Shown here one piece after another: positions 44,212 to 52,163 of a stretch of 64,000 nucleotides of DNA (positions are counted from its first letter, which is position 1; each line of letters starts with the position of its first letter). Location: positions 1-64,000 of the forward strand of contig JBKUOG010000006.1 of NCBI GenBank assembly GCA_046957575.1. Direction: 5' to 3'. The notes below the pieces were generated by a model that saw only the letters and a program-made list of their open reading frames with translations, was not told the DNA's origin and ran no database searches. The position numbers were made by a program, and so were the translations under genes. This stretch comes from UMGS1370 sp046957575. Lineage in GTDB: Bacteria; Bacillota; Clostridia; Lachnospirales; Lachnospiraceae.

Positions 44212-45622
44212 TAATGGTTCTCTCCTTCTCCTGAATCTCCGGAAATACATCCTGCAGGCGAAGTTCGCCCTTTTTTTCTCTCACCAGGAGCCTGCTCACA
44301 TCCAGGCCGTTCTTTTTTAAGATTTCTGAAATATTTCCCTGAATAGAGGCTGTCTCATCCGTCAGCACAGGAGGTATATATAACTGCATGTCCATCTGGC
44401 GGTCCTGCATAGAAAGGACCATGTCGAATCTTCCCAGTTCCCTGATATCAAACTTGAAAAACATCTTAATCTTCCGGCTGCCTCCCTGCTCTTTATCTGC
44501 ATCCGGATCTGCCCAGATCTCAGACATAACGTCTTTCCCCTGATACTGGAAGGGCACTAAAAGGTGAAGCAGCGGAAGATACACGCTTTCATTAATCAGC
44601 ATTCCGTTTAAAATATTGTAGAATTGCTGAATATTTTCCAATCCGGCCTTTCCCTCTGCACCTTTTAAAAGAAGGGAGGAAAATGCATCAGAAAAATCGT
44701 CTTTCCCCCTGGCTGCACCTGCATTCTCTAACAACTCCTGCAAATCCGGAATCCCGTCTTTAAAGTATTTCTCCATCTCCCGATTGCCGGTCATCCACTG
44801 ATAAAGCTGGGAGAGCCGATCACCATCTCCATTTTCATAGCGCACTGCATGGAGTACCAGAAACATAACTGCATCTCTGACTGCACCATAATCGTGTGTA
44901 CGGGAAATGTATTTAGCCAGAAACGGAATCAGCCGGCTATTCAGGACTTCTGTATTAGCTGCAGTATCGCCGTTTTTTGCTTCCCAGTTCATACTCTCTA
45001 ACATCTGTTCAAATTCGCCTCTGAAGTTTTTAAGCATCAGTCGGCTGATATCCTCTGTCAGAGAATGCATCTGGGTTAAAAGGTGTTCTCCTGACGTATA
45101 ATCATTATATCCCTTCAGAAAAGCCATAACAGCTTCTTTCAGTCCAAGAGATGTACTCTGAGACAGGACGGCTCTTAAACTGTCAAAAAATGCCCCGGAA
45201 AACTTTACCTGGGATGCCTGCTGATTTTGAAAAAACTGAAGGAGTTCCTCTCTGGAACTGACCTGCATAGATGCAAACAACTGGTCAATCAGATCTCCAA
45301 CTGACTCCTGACCGGCAAACAAAAGGGACATGCCGTCCATCTGAAAAAGCTGCTTTAACAGCAATGGAAGATCGGCCGCATCCTTTAATCTCTGAATAAA
45401 AGCGCCGTAGTTGCTCTCATAGTCAATGACGCTGTATTTATCTCCGGCAGCCGCAGCCCCTGCTCCGCCCTTTTCCTGACCATCCGCTCTGACAACCCGG
45501 GACGGATCCACCTGATTTTGTATCTGCTGGCGGTCTACACGCTCCCTGCCTTCTCTATTGTCCAATATCCTGTTGTCTATATTATTATCTGCAGGCTTTG
45601 TCACCTGTAAAATATTCGCCAT
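44198..45622 (-). CDS. FliK-like (YlqG-type) protein
   Basis: The 474-residue protein is mostly helical. Its last 110 residues (FKFDIRELGRFDMVLSMQ, then ISEILKKNGLDVSRLLV) resemble the C-terminal domain of FliK hook-length control proteins, which touches FlhB to switch export class. Adjacent YlqG-YlqH pairs in Bacillus have the same layout: a FliK-related protein followed by a soluble FlhB-C homologue. The N-terminal 60 residues are polar and Asn/Arg/Gln-rich. No signal peptide or membrane segment is seen. It is the first gene of the six-gene operon and has a good promoter at 45691-45719. The FliK relation is moderately sure, the role is inferred. Confidence 0.65.
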   Translation of the reverse strand: MANILQVTKPADNNIDNRILDNREGRERVDRQQIQNQVDPSRVVRADGQEKGGAGAAAAGDKYSVIDYESNYGAFIQRLKDAADLPLLLKQLFQMDGMSLLFAGQESVGDLIDQLFASMQVSSREELLQFFQNQQASQVKFSGAFFDSLRAVLSQSTSLGLKEAVMAFLKGYNDYTSGEHLLTQMHSLTEDISRLMLKNFRGEFEQMLESMNWEAKNGDTAANTEVLNSRLIPFLAKYISRTHDYGAVRDAVMFLVLHAVRYENGDGDRLSQLYQWMTGNREMEKYFKDGIPDLQELLENAGAARGKDDFSDAFSSLLLKGAEGKAGLENIQQFYNILNGMLINESVYLPLLHLLVPFQYQGKDVMSEIWADPDADKEQGGSRKIKMFFKFDIRELGRFDMVLSMQDRQMDMQLYIPPVLTDETASIQGNISEILKKNGLDVSRLLVREKKGELRLQDVFPEIQEKERTINVRI

Positions 45623-45690
45623 CGCTCCTCCTCATTTCCATAGCTGAGCTTCTCTTTTTTCTCGCCGTCCTGAACGGTTATATCTACTTT

Positions 45691-45719
45691 ACTATACTAC
45701 ATTTTCAGTTTAAATGCAA
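45691..45719 (-). promoter_or_regulatory. SigA-type promoter of the FliK-like/PilZ operon
   Basis: On the minus strand TTGCAT (45714-45719), 17 nt, TATAGT (45691-45696). It is divergent from the sigma-28 promoter of flgM, so the two units answer to different sigma factors. Confidence 0.6.
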
Positions 45720-45742
45720 TTCACGTTTTTTTCTCCCTACCC

Positions 45743-45769
45743 TTATCTATCGCCAAAAAATGCCGATAA
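45743..45769 (+). promoter_or_regulatory. Sigma-28 (FliA/SigD) promoter of the flgM operon
   Basis: A perfect GCCGATAA -10 (45762-45769) lies 15 nt after CTTAT (TTAT at 45743-45746). The spacing equals TAAA-N15-GCCGATA(A/T) of sigma-28, but the -35 deviates in the same way as in the fliD promoter. Confidence 0.75.
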
Positions 45770-45837
45770 AATAAGTAAGACCGAGAAAAGCTGTGCGGTT
45801 TTCCGCCAGGCTTTCCATTTTATGGAAGGAGGACGCT

Positions 45838-46137
45838 ATGAATATCAGACTCTATACAGGTACAGATTATCAGAATTATTCTTCGTTTTCACCTGCCGCA
45901 GAAAAAAACAGGCCCCAGGCAGAAAAGGCTTCGGGCAATTTTGATACAGTAACCTTACAAAAAACCGCACCTGCTGACGAAGACGGCTTTGCCCGGATTC
46001 TTGCAAGACAGGCTGCTGCAAGACTGGGGCAGGGAGCCAGTGCAGAAAAGGTAATGGGACTGAAGCAGCAGGTAGCATCCGGCACTTATCATCCGGATTC
46101 CGTCTCTATTGCCAGACACTTACTGGGTTACAGCTAA
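45838..46137 (+). CDS. flgM: Anti-sigma-28 factor FlgM
   Basis: The 99-residue protein has the FlgM layout: a polar, disordered N-terminus and a C-terminal sigma-binding part (ASAEKVMGLKQQVASGTYHPDSVSIARHLL) with the typical KV..LK..V..GTY...S..IA..LL pattern. It keeps FliA inactive until the hook is complete and FlgM is exported. AAGGAGG lies before the ATG at 45838; a longer frame from 45793 has no site. It is the first gene of the flgM-flgN-flgK-flgL-DUF6470-fliW-csrA operon, behind a FliA promoter, forming the usual feedback loop with the fliA gene at the right end of the window. Confidence 0.92.
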   Translation: MNIRLYTGTDYQNYSSFSPAAEKNRPQAEKASGNFDTVTLQKTAPADEDGFARILARQAAARLGQGASAEKVMGLKQQVASGTYHPDSVSIARHLLGYS

Positions 46138-46158
46138 GCTGCGGACAAGGAGGATATT

Positions 46159-46644
46159 ATGACAGAGCAGATAACACCCAACTCTTCTGTGCTCGAAGAA
46201 TTGATCCATATTCTTCACAAACTGACTGCAGTGATAGATGGACTGGCCAGTCAGGAGGAACAGAAGGCTCAGGCTGCTTCCCTTGGTAATCACCATCTGA
46301 TTACCGGTTTTTTAAACCAGGAGCAGGCGCAGCTCCTAAAGCTTCGCGGCTTAGAGCAGAAACGGATGCAGCTTACAGACAGGCTGGGCTGGAAAGATTT
46401 AACATTCCGGCAGATTTTAGACCAGGCAGATGAGCAGCAGACTTTCCTTTTGTCTCCTGCGTTTGAAGATTTAAACCGCCAGGTAAAACGCTTAAAAGCA
46501 GCCAAAGACGCTGCTGATAAGGTAATTCGGGTCCGCATGCGGGAATTGGATTCAGCGATTGCTGCCATGCAGGGTCGTCTCCCTGAAGATGTAGAGGCGT
46601 CCCGCAAAAGCGTTCCCCCGCATTTTCAAGATAAATATGTTTAG
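46159..46644 (+). CDS. flgN: FlgN-family export chaperone
   Basis: The 161-residue, mostly helical protein sits between flgM and flgK, the standard place of FlgN, the chaperone of hook-filament junction proteins FlgK and FlgL. The pattern LIHILHKLTAVIDGLASQEEQ followed by heptad-like leucines and the segment LDSAIAAMQGRL agree with the family, whose sequence is poorly conserved. The assignment relies on position as well as helical pattern. Confidence 0.85.
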   Translation: MTEQITPNSSVLEELIHILHKLTAVIDGLASQEEQKAQAASLGNHHLITGFLNQEQAQLLKLRGLEQKRMQLTDRLGWKDLTFRQILDQADEQQTFLLSPAFEDLNRQVKRLKAAKDAADKVIRVRMRELDSAIAAMQGRLPEDVEASRKSVPPHFQDKYV

Positions 46645-46667
46645 ATAGTCATGGAGGAATTATCATT

Positions 46668-48353
46668 ATGAGATCAACTTTTTCCGGTATCAACACCGCG
46701 CTTTCAGCCCTGCAGGCCAACCAGAAGCGCCTTGACATTATTGGTCAGAACCTTTCCAATATGAATACCCCCGGCTATAGCCGTCAGCAGCTGATGACTT
46801 CCAGCTTAAACTATTCTTATCCCATTTCTCATTATAACAATGGCTCTGAGGTTGCGGTTGGTTTTGGTGTACAGATGGACCGGGTTTCCCAGATCAGAGA
46901 CCCTTATCTGGATGTACAGTACCGTTCCCAGATGAACAAATCCGGCTATACCGATTCTATTCAGACTGCCCTGGATTCTCTTTCAAAAGTTCTGGATGAA
47001 TCCAATATCAAGGGTATCCGTCAGGCATTTGACGATATCCAGTCAACTTTGACTAACATGCAGGATGCTTCCAAAGTAGATGAACCTGTTTACGAAGCAG
47101 AACTCCGTTCCCGTATGCAGGCGCTGACCAATCTTTTAAATCAGGCTGCCAAGCAGATTCAGGATGCAGAAAAGGCAGAGTTTGATCGTCTTAACGGCGA
47201 GGGCAGCAGCGAACATGGGGCTGTGCAGGAAGTAAATGACCTGCTGCGCCAGATCGGAGATTTAAATATCCGCATTAAAGAAAATCAGGTCATGGGACAG
47301 CCCAGTCTGGAACTGATGGACGAGCGGAATGTGCTGTTAGATCAGCTTGCCAGCTATCTTCCAATTGAGGTTACTTATTTTAAAGATCCGGACCACAGCG
47401 GACCTGTATTGGATGCCGGCGGACAGCCTGTTCTGGATGCCAACGGCAAGCCTATGCTCAAGGAGTTTGAGTACGACAAAAACGGCAACATTATCGGCAA
47501 GAAAGAATGGCCGGATGATCTCCGCGTTACCATGTCCTACAAAGATGCCAATGGTAATTCTCAGACTCTTACCCTTGTTGACGGCACTAACGGGGGGAAG
47601 GGCAGCAATTATGGAGAACTTACTTTAAACGGCAATCGGGATAATCCTAAGGATGTTTCCATTAGTGTTACAGATGCTGCCGGAAATACTGTTAATAATT
47701 TTTCTGCAAAGGGTAATCAGTTTAACAGCGGCTCCATACAGGCCAGCTTGGACATGCTTGGCAAAGCTGGCACCGGACAGACTATCCCCGGCACTCAGAC
47801 CCAAGATGACATCAGAGGATATCAGTATTACATGAATCGTCTGGATCAGCTGGCCAAAAAGTTTGCTGACACCTTCAATGATCTTAACAACGGCGCCAGT
47901 GCAGCACAGCCAGGAGGCGATCTTTTTGAAGCCAGCGACGGCACCGGCAACATCAATGCTTCCAACATCTCTATCAGCAAAGACTGGATCAGCGGAAAAA
48001 CCACCATTGCATCCGGCAAGGATAATCACAATGATGTGGTTCTGGACATGTTAAAAGCTATGTCTGATACCTATCAGGACTTAGGCGACAAGTCTTTTGC
48101 TGACTTTATGAACAACATTTCTGTAGTATGGGCCAATGATTTGAGTACAAACCAGGAGTCCCTTAAGACAGACGTCACTGTTCTGAACGGCATCCAGAAT
48201 GCCAGAGACTCTGTGTCCGGAGTCAGCCTGGACGAAGAAGCTGCCAACATGATGGCATTTGCTTCTGCATATAATGCCGCGTCCAGATTGATGACTACTT
48301 TGGACGAGGCGCTTGACCGCTTAATCAATAATACCGGCATTGTCGGACGCTAA
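46668..48353 (+). CDS. flgK: Flagellar hook-associated protein FlgK (HAP1)
   Basis: The 561-residue protein starts STFSGINTALSALQANQKRL with the rod/hook N-terminal helix and the QNLSNMNTPGYSRQ signature, and ends with the matching C-terminal heptad helix (ASAYNAASRLMTTLDEALDRLI). It forms the first junction zone between hook and filament. The middle (about 225-360) holds an Asp/Gly/Asn-rich insert that is likely the surface domain. A ribosome site GGAGG lies before the ATG; flgL follows 24 nt later. Confidence 0.95.
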   Translation: MRSTFSGINTALSALQANQKRLDIIGQNLSNMNTPGYSRQQLMTSSLNYSYPISHYNNGSEVAVGFGVQMDRVSQIRDPYLDVQYRSQMNKSGYTDSIQTALDSLSKVLDESNIKGIRQAFDDIQSTLTNMQDASKVDEPVYEAELRSRMQALTNLLNQAAKQIQDAEKAEFDRLNGEGSSEHGAVQEVNDLLRQIGDLNIRIKENQVMGQPSLELMDERNVLLDQLASYLPIEVTYFKDPDHSGPVLDAGGQPVLDANGKPMLKEFEYDKNGNIIGKKEWPDDLRVTMSYKDANGNSQTLTLVDGTNGGKGSNYGELTLNGNRDNPKDVSISVTDAAGNTVNNFSAKGNQFNSGSIQASLDMLGKAGTGQTIPGTQTQDDIRGYQYYMNRLDQLAKKFADTFNDLNNGASAAQPGGDLFEASDGTGNINASNISISKDWISGKTTIASGKDNHNDVVLDMLKAMSDTYQDLGDKSFADFMNNISVVWANDLSTNQESLKTDVTVLNGIQNARDSVSGVSLDEEAANMMAFASAYNAASRLMTTLDEALDRLINNTGIVGR

Positions 48354-48377
48354 TTTATTCAGGGAGGTATTTACTGC

Positions 48378-49511
48378 ATGAGAGTAACAAACGCCAGCAC
48401 TACCAGGAACTTTACCAGTTCCATCAATGATGTGCATTATAAATTAAACAAAAGCATGAACAAGGTTTCTACAGGAAAAGCGTATGAAAGCGCTGCTGAA
48501 AATCCTCTCGCTTATTATGAGGGAAAAAAGATTGACAATCAGTATCAGGATGTTATCAGCAAACTTGGACTGATTACAGATGTAAAAAGCCGCCTTTATG
48601 AACAGGAACTGGGCGCCAGAGATATCCAGAAAACTTTATCTGATGCCAAAGTAAAGGTGGAATATATTCTCTCCGGCACCAACAATTCTAATCCAACTAC
48701 AGTCGGCACTATCAGAGATGACCTGATGCAAAAACAGCAGGCAATGGTTAATGAATTAAATTCAAAATACCAGAATTTCTATATTTACGGCGGAAATGAT
48801 TTGTCCAGCACTCCCTTCTCTCTCAGTGAAGATGGAATGACTTTGACCTTTAAGCACGTTTTCCCAGGCGATAAAACCGCTACTGAGATCACAATGGAAT
48901 TAAAGGAGGATCCCAACAATCCTGGATCTTATTCCTACGATATCAGCGATCCGGATAAACTGCTTCAGGCCATGCGGGAACAGGGCAGAGTCGATATTGG
49001 ATACGGAGATATTTCTAACAAAGATACTCTGCTAGATACCTACACCGGAGGTTTAAATCTAATCACTGGTCTTAATTCTGATTCTTTAAAAGCCATGAAT
49101 GATCAGGATGCCCTGAAAGCCATTCAGGAGCGTCTGGATAACAGTCCTATCGGACTTCTCGGAAAATCAATTGCCACCTTAAATAAGCAGATTGATGGCC
49201 TGAACAACGGAACAGCTGATACTGACAAATTTACAGAAGATATGGGCAAAATTTTGGATCAGATGACCCTAACAGAGCACAATATTAGCACCGTTTACAG
49301 TGATCTGGGCAACAAATACGCCTTATTAGAGACTACTGAAGAAAATCTTACCAACATGAAAATATCTCTGACGGAACAATACAAAGACAAGTTAGGAGCC
49401 GATCCTTACGAAGCTATTATGGAAATGTTTTCCTACCAATATTCCTACTCTGCTGCACAGCAGGTAGCCACACGTTTGTTCCAGTCTTCTTTATTTGATT
49501 TTATGCGATAG
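48378..49511 (+). CDS. flgL: Flagellar hook-associated protein FlgL (HAP3)
   Basis: The 377-residue protein has flagellin-like terminal helices: KLNKSMNKVSTGKAYESAAENPLA at the N-terminus and QYSYSAAQQVATRLFQSSLFDFMR at the C-terminus. It forms the second hook-filament junction. Together with flgK and flgN it occupies the canonical order. The central part is acidic and variable. Confidence 0.94.
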   Translation: MRVTNASTTRNFTSSINDVHYKLNKSMNKVSTGKAYESAAENPLAYYEGKKIDNQYQDVISKLGLITDVKSRLYEQELGARDIQKTLSDAKVKVEYILSGTNNSNPTTVGTIRDDLMQKQQAMVNELNSKYQNFYIYGGNDLSSTPFSLSEDGMTLTFKHVFPGDKTATEITMELKEDPNNPGSYSYDISDPDKLLQAMREQGRVDIGYGDISNKDTLLDTYTGGLNLITGLNSDSLKAMNDQDALKAIQERLDNSPIGLLGKSIATLNKQIDGLNNGTADTDKFTEDMGKILDQMTLTEHNISTVYSDLGNKYALLETTEENLTNMKISLTEQYKDKLGADPYEAIMEMFSYQYSYSAAQQVATRLFQSSLFDFMR

Positions 49512-49547
49512 TTCCCTGCCATCGCATAAGTAAGGAGGGGTTTGGGT

Positions 49548-50168
49548 ATGTCACAGTTAATACGAGTTACGACTACTCCATATCAGGCAGTGCATTTCAG
49601 ACAGCGGGCGCAGTTGGTGCCCAGCGACATGGTAAATATTGAGCGCAGGAAAGCGATTGCAAGGCAAATCGCTTTCTGCTCTTCCCATGCAAACAGTGGA
49701 TCCATAGATATGGATTCTTATCAAAAGATACACAGAACATTCAGTCAGCCGGATGCTCCTCACTCAGCAGGATCTTCAGCCGCTTTTACAGCAGCTTCCA
49801 GATTTTCTGCTGCTGGTTTAGCAAATACTAATATTGCAGGTGTTTCTCATAAGTATTCAGTAAATTCCGGTTCCTTTGGACAGACATCTGGTATAAGCGA
49901 ATCTGAAGGCAGCGCAGACTGGCAAGAGGCAGGTGTTTCTTATCCAGTCAGTATGGATGGGAGTTCTAATGCAAATCAGGCCGCCTATGACCTGCAGCGC
50001 AGCTCCTTTGAACTGCGCGCTGCAATGGGAGATATTTCTTTTATACCAGGATTTGACATCACCATTGTGACCCAGCGCCCAGATATTGAGTTTGAGTATT
50101 TAGGCGGATTTAATTACGTACCTCCTCAGGAAGCATCTGCCGGGGAATACATAAATCTATTTATATAG
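49548..50168 (+). CDS. DUF6470 (YviE-like) protein
   Basis: The 206-residue protein lies between flgL and fliW, exactly as yviE does in B. subtilis, and has the family features: an N-terminal RVTTTPYQAVHF segment that resembles a flagellin-interaction mimic, a Ser/Ala-rich variable middle (about 65-140), and a C-terminal PGFDITIVTQRPDIEFEYLGG. The function is not established; it accompanies flagellar genes. The ATG at 49548 is 9 nt after AGGAGG, better than the in-frame TTG at 49542. Confidence 0.8.
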   Translation: MSQLIRVTTTPYQAVHFRQRAQLVPSDMVNIERRKAIARQIAFCSSHANSGSIDMDSYQKIHRTFSQPDAPHSAGSSAAFTAASRFSAAGLANTNIAGVSHKYSVNSGSFGQTSGISESEGSADWQEAGVSYPVSMDGSSNANQAAYDLQRSSFELRAAMGDISFIPGFDITIVTQRPDIEFEYLGGFNYVPPQEASAGEYINLFI

Positions 50169-50178
50169 GAGTTGCCAA

Positions 50179-50622
50179 ATGACCGTACAAACTGACTATT
50201 ATGGACTGGTAGAATATGAAGAAGAAAGTCTCATCATATTTCCGGAGGGACTTTTCGGATTCCCTGAATTAAAAAAGTATCTCCCTCTTCTTATTAACGA
50301 AGAGGATGACTCTATGATTCTTCTCCAGTCCGTTGAACAGCCTGCAGTAGCATTTGCGCTGATTAATCCTGCGTTTTTACTTTCGGATTATTTTCCCATC
50401 CTCACTCCGGAGGAGCTTTCCTTTTTAGGAGTTGAGGACAGCGAGGAACTTTCTTTTCTTGCCATTTGCGTTATGCATGATGACTATCTGGAAAATACAG
50501 TTAATCTAAAGTCTCCGCTGGCAATCAATCCGGAAACTCGCATTGGAATGCAGGTTATTTTGGAGCATTCTCCCTATAGTTTCCGCCATAAGCTGAGTTC
50601 TTTTCCCAGCATTAGACCATAG
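50179..50622 (+). CDS. fliW: Flagellar assembly factor FliW
   Basis: The 147-residue protein has the FliW signature (IIFPEGLFGFPELKKYLPL at 17-35; SPLAINPETRIGMQVIL at 114-130). FliW binds flagellin and, when free, binds CsrA and lifts its block on flagellin mRNA. It is followed by csrA, its partner, as in Bacillus and clostridia. Confidence 0.96.
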   Translation: MTVQTDYYGLVEYEEESLIIFPEGLFGFPELKKYLPLLINEEDDSMILLQSVEQPAVAFALINPAFLLSDYFPILTPEELSFLGVEDSEELSFLAICVMHDDYLENTVNLKSPLAINPETRIGMQVILEHSPYSFRHKLSSFPSIRP

Positions 50623-50675
50623 AAGAGAGTAAGCCATCAAATAACTGGCAATTTTTAATGACAGGAGTCAAAATC

Positions 50676-50918
50676 ATGCTGATTCTCAGACGTAAAAAAA
50701 ATGAAAGTATCCTAATTGGAGAGGACATCCGAATCACCATTTTAGAGTGTGCAGGCGACGGCGTCCGGATTGCGATCGATGCTCCAAAGCAGATTTCTAT
50801 TATCAGAGAGGAATTGTCTGCCGCTGAAGAAACCAATAAAATGGCGCTTGCTCCAAAGACAAGCGCCATCCAGTCTCTGCAGGCAGCGCTGGCAAAGCAG
50901 CGCCCTGCTGAAAGTTAA
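50676..50918 (+). CDS. csrA: Translational regulator CsrA
   Basis: The 80-residue protein starts MLILRRKKNESILIGEDI and has the RNA-binding GVRIAIDAPKQISIIREE, as in CsrA dimers that bind GGA in mRNA leaders, chiefly flagellin mRNA. It is about 15 residues longer than the shortest family members and ends in an Ala-rich helix that fits the FliW-binding extension of Firmicutes CsrA. Start at 50676 is preceded by AGGAG at 8 nt. The 3' end meets the convergent nucleotidyltransferase gene with 1 bp between, and the coding sequence contains that gene's likely terminator. Confidence 0.95.
   Translation: MLILRRKKNESILIGEDIRITILECAGDGVRIAIDAPKQISIIREELSAAEETNKMALAPKTSAIQSLQAALAKQRPAES
50834..50869 (-). 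terminator. Terminator for the convergent gene, lying inside csrA
   Basis: On the minus strand ATGGCGCTTG / CAAGCGCCAT (perfect 10-bp stem, loop of 9) is followed by TTTTATT. It lies about 50 nt past the stop of the nucleotidyltransferase-like gene, within codons of csrA on the other strand. Confidence 0.65.
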
Positions 50919-50919
50919 T

Positions 50920-52095
50920 TTAATCGTTTTTTATCATTTGGAGCAGCAGGCGAATATCCCGTCTCAGCCACCCAACTGGAAGCAGCAGGGGAATTCGCTC
51001 TATAAATGGATAAAGGCCGCACATATATTTATATTCAGGGAAGACCCAACGCAGTTTTGTCCGAACAGCATTATATTTTTCCTTTGCAGACTTTTTCCAG
51101 CGTCTCCACTTTTCTCTGCTCACTTCTTTCTTTTCCACTTCTTCCAGCATTCGCTCTATAAAAAGAGCCTGGGAATTCGTTTCTTTTTTTATTGTGCCCC
51201 TGCTGAGAATCCGATTTTCCAATGCATCATATACCTGCATGTCTTCTGAAGGAGTTCCAAACACCGGATCTGCTTTATCTCCAAACCACATTCTCGCAAG
51301 CTGCATCAAAAGCTGCGTCATATCATCTATACTAAGATCACAGATAAAGTCCCTTATAAATCCCTCATTGATCTCTTCTCTTACGGTCTTATAAAAAATA
51401 TACAGATCTAATAAATCCCGGATTAGAAGCTCATCTGTTGCATATCGATATACTGCTTCTGCAGCCCGAAATACAAACTCTCCCTCCAGTGAAAAACACC
51501 TTATGAATTGATAGGGCGTTCTTATGTGAGCCTGTTCCAGCAGATGTACCATCTTTTTCTCATATTGGGGCGTCCGAAACGGCAGCTCATAATAGATTTC
51601 TACGCAGAAGCCAGAGATTCTTTTCATCCGCTCCCCAAATCCCTTATAGACTTTATCTGTTTCATATCCCAGATCTACCAGAAACCCTTTTGCCAGCACA
51701 TAATTCTGGGGGTCAATAAACAGGCGCAAAGGATTATTGGCGGCCGCCTCCTGAAGCTGATATAACTCTCTGATGGAACTGGATGTCAGTATTGTACATG
51801 GCACTTCTTTCATGTCCATCAAAGCAAGGATCTCTAACTCTGCCTCCTGCCATATTTCACTGTAGCGCAGTGCAGCCTGATACTGATCAAAAAAGCGTTC
51901 CCGCCACCTTGAATCTTTCTTGACATTGCTGCCCAGAATCCCCAGATATGCAATATTTGCAACTTTGTGATACTCTGCATTCCGATACATTAGTTCCCAG
52001 TTAATCCGGCCATATACAGGCCGCTGTGTATCCTGGCGTATAATAGCTCCGGCCATATTGACCAGTAAACGTCCCTCAAAAATTTGTCGATTCAT
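50920..52095 (-). CDS. Nucleotidyltransferase-family protein (NTP_transf_5-like)
   Basis: The 391-residue protein resembles the uncharacterised nucleotidyltransferase group with a ...TILTSSSIRELYQLQEA... segment followed by LRLFIDPQNYVLAKGFLVDLGY, which aligns with the family's G..L...Y and DiDllV region. The catalytic acidic pair looks incomplete (FIDP where family members have DiD), so activity is doubtful. No signal peptide is seen. It is the last gene of the fliD operon, 68 bp after the second FliD-like gene, a place where flagellin-modifying enzymes are often found, but no such role is shown. Confidence 0.6.
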   Translation of the reverse strand: MNRQIFEGRLLVNMAGAIIRQDTQRPVYGRINWELMYRNAEYHKVANIAYLGILGSNVKKDSRWRERFFDQYQAALRYSEIWQEAELEILALMDMKEVPCTILTSSSIRELYQLQEAAANNPLRLFIDPQNYVLAKGFLVDLGYETDKVYKGFGERMKRISGFCVEIYYELPFRTPQYEKKMVHLLEQAHIRTPYQFIRCFSLEGEFVFRAAEAVYRYATDELLIRDLLDLYIFYKTVREEINEGFIRDFICDLSIDDMTQLLMQLARMWFGDKADPVFGTPSEDMQVYDALENRILSRGTIKKETNSQALFIERMLEEVEKKEVSREKWRRWKKSAKEKYNAVRTKLRWVFPEYKYMCGLYPFIERIPLLLPVGWLRRDIRLLLQMIKND

Positions 52096-52163
52096 ACATT
52101 CTCCTGCTGCCGCACAATGCGATCAGAAAGCTGCACATGCATTTATGTGCAGCCTCCCTCCTA

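Noticed and set aside
45669..45681. CTGAACGGTTAT between the FliK-like gene and flgM resembles the MITE end GCTGAACGGTTAC
   Set aside because: Only about 11 bp match and neither hairpins nor a second end are present; chance or a very small remnant cannot be told apart.
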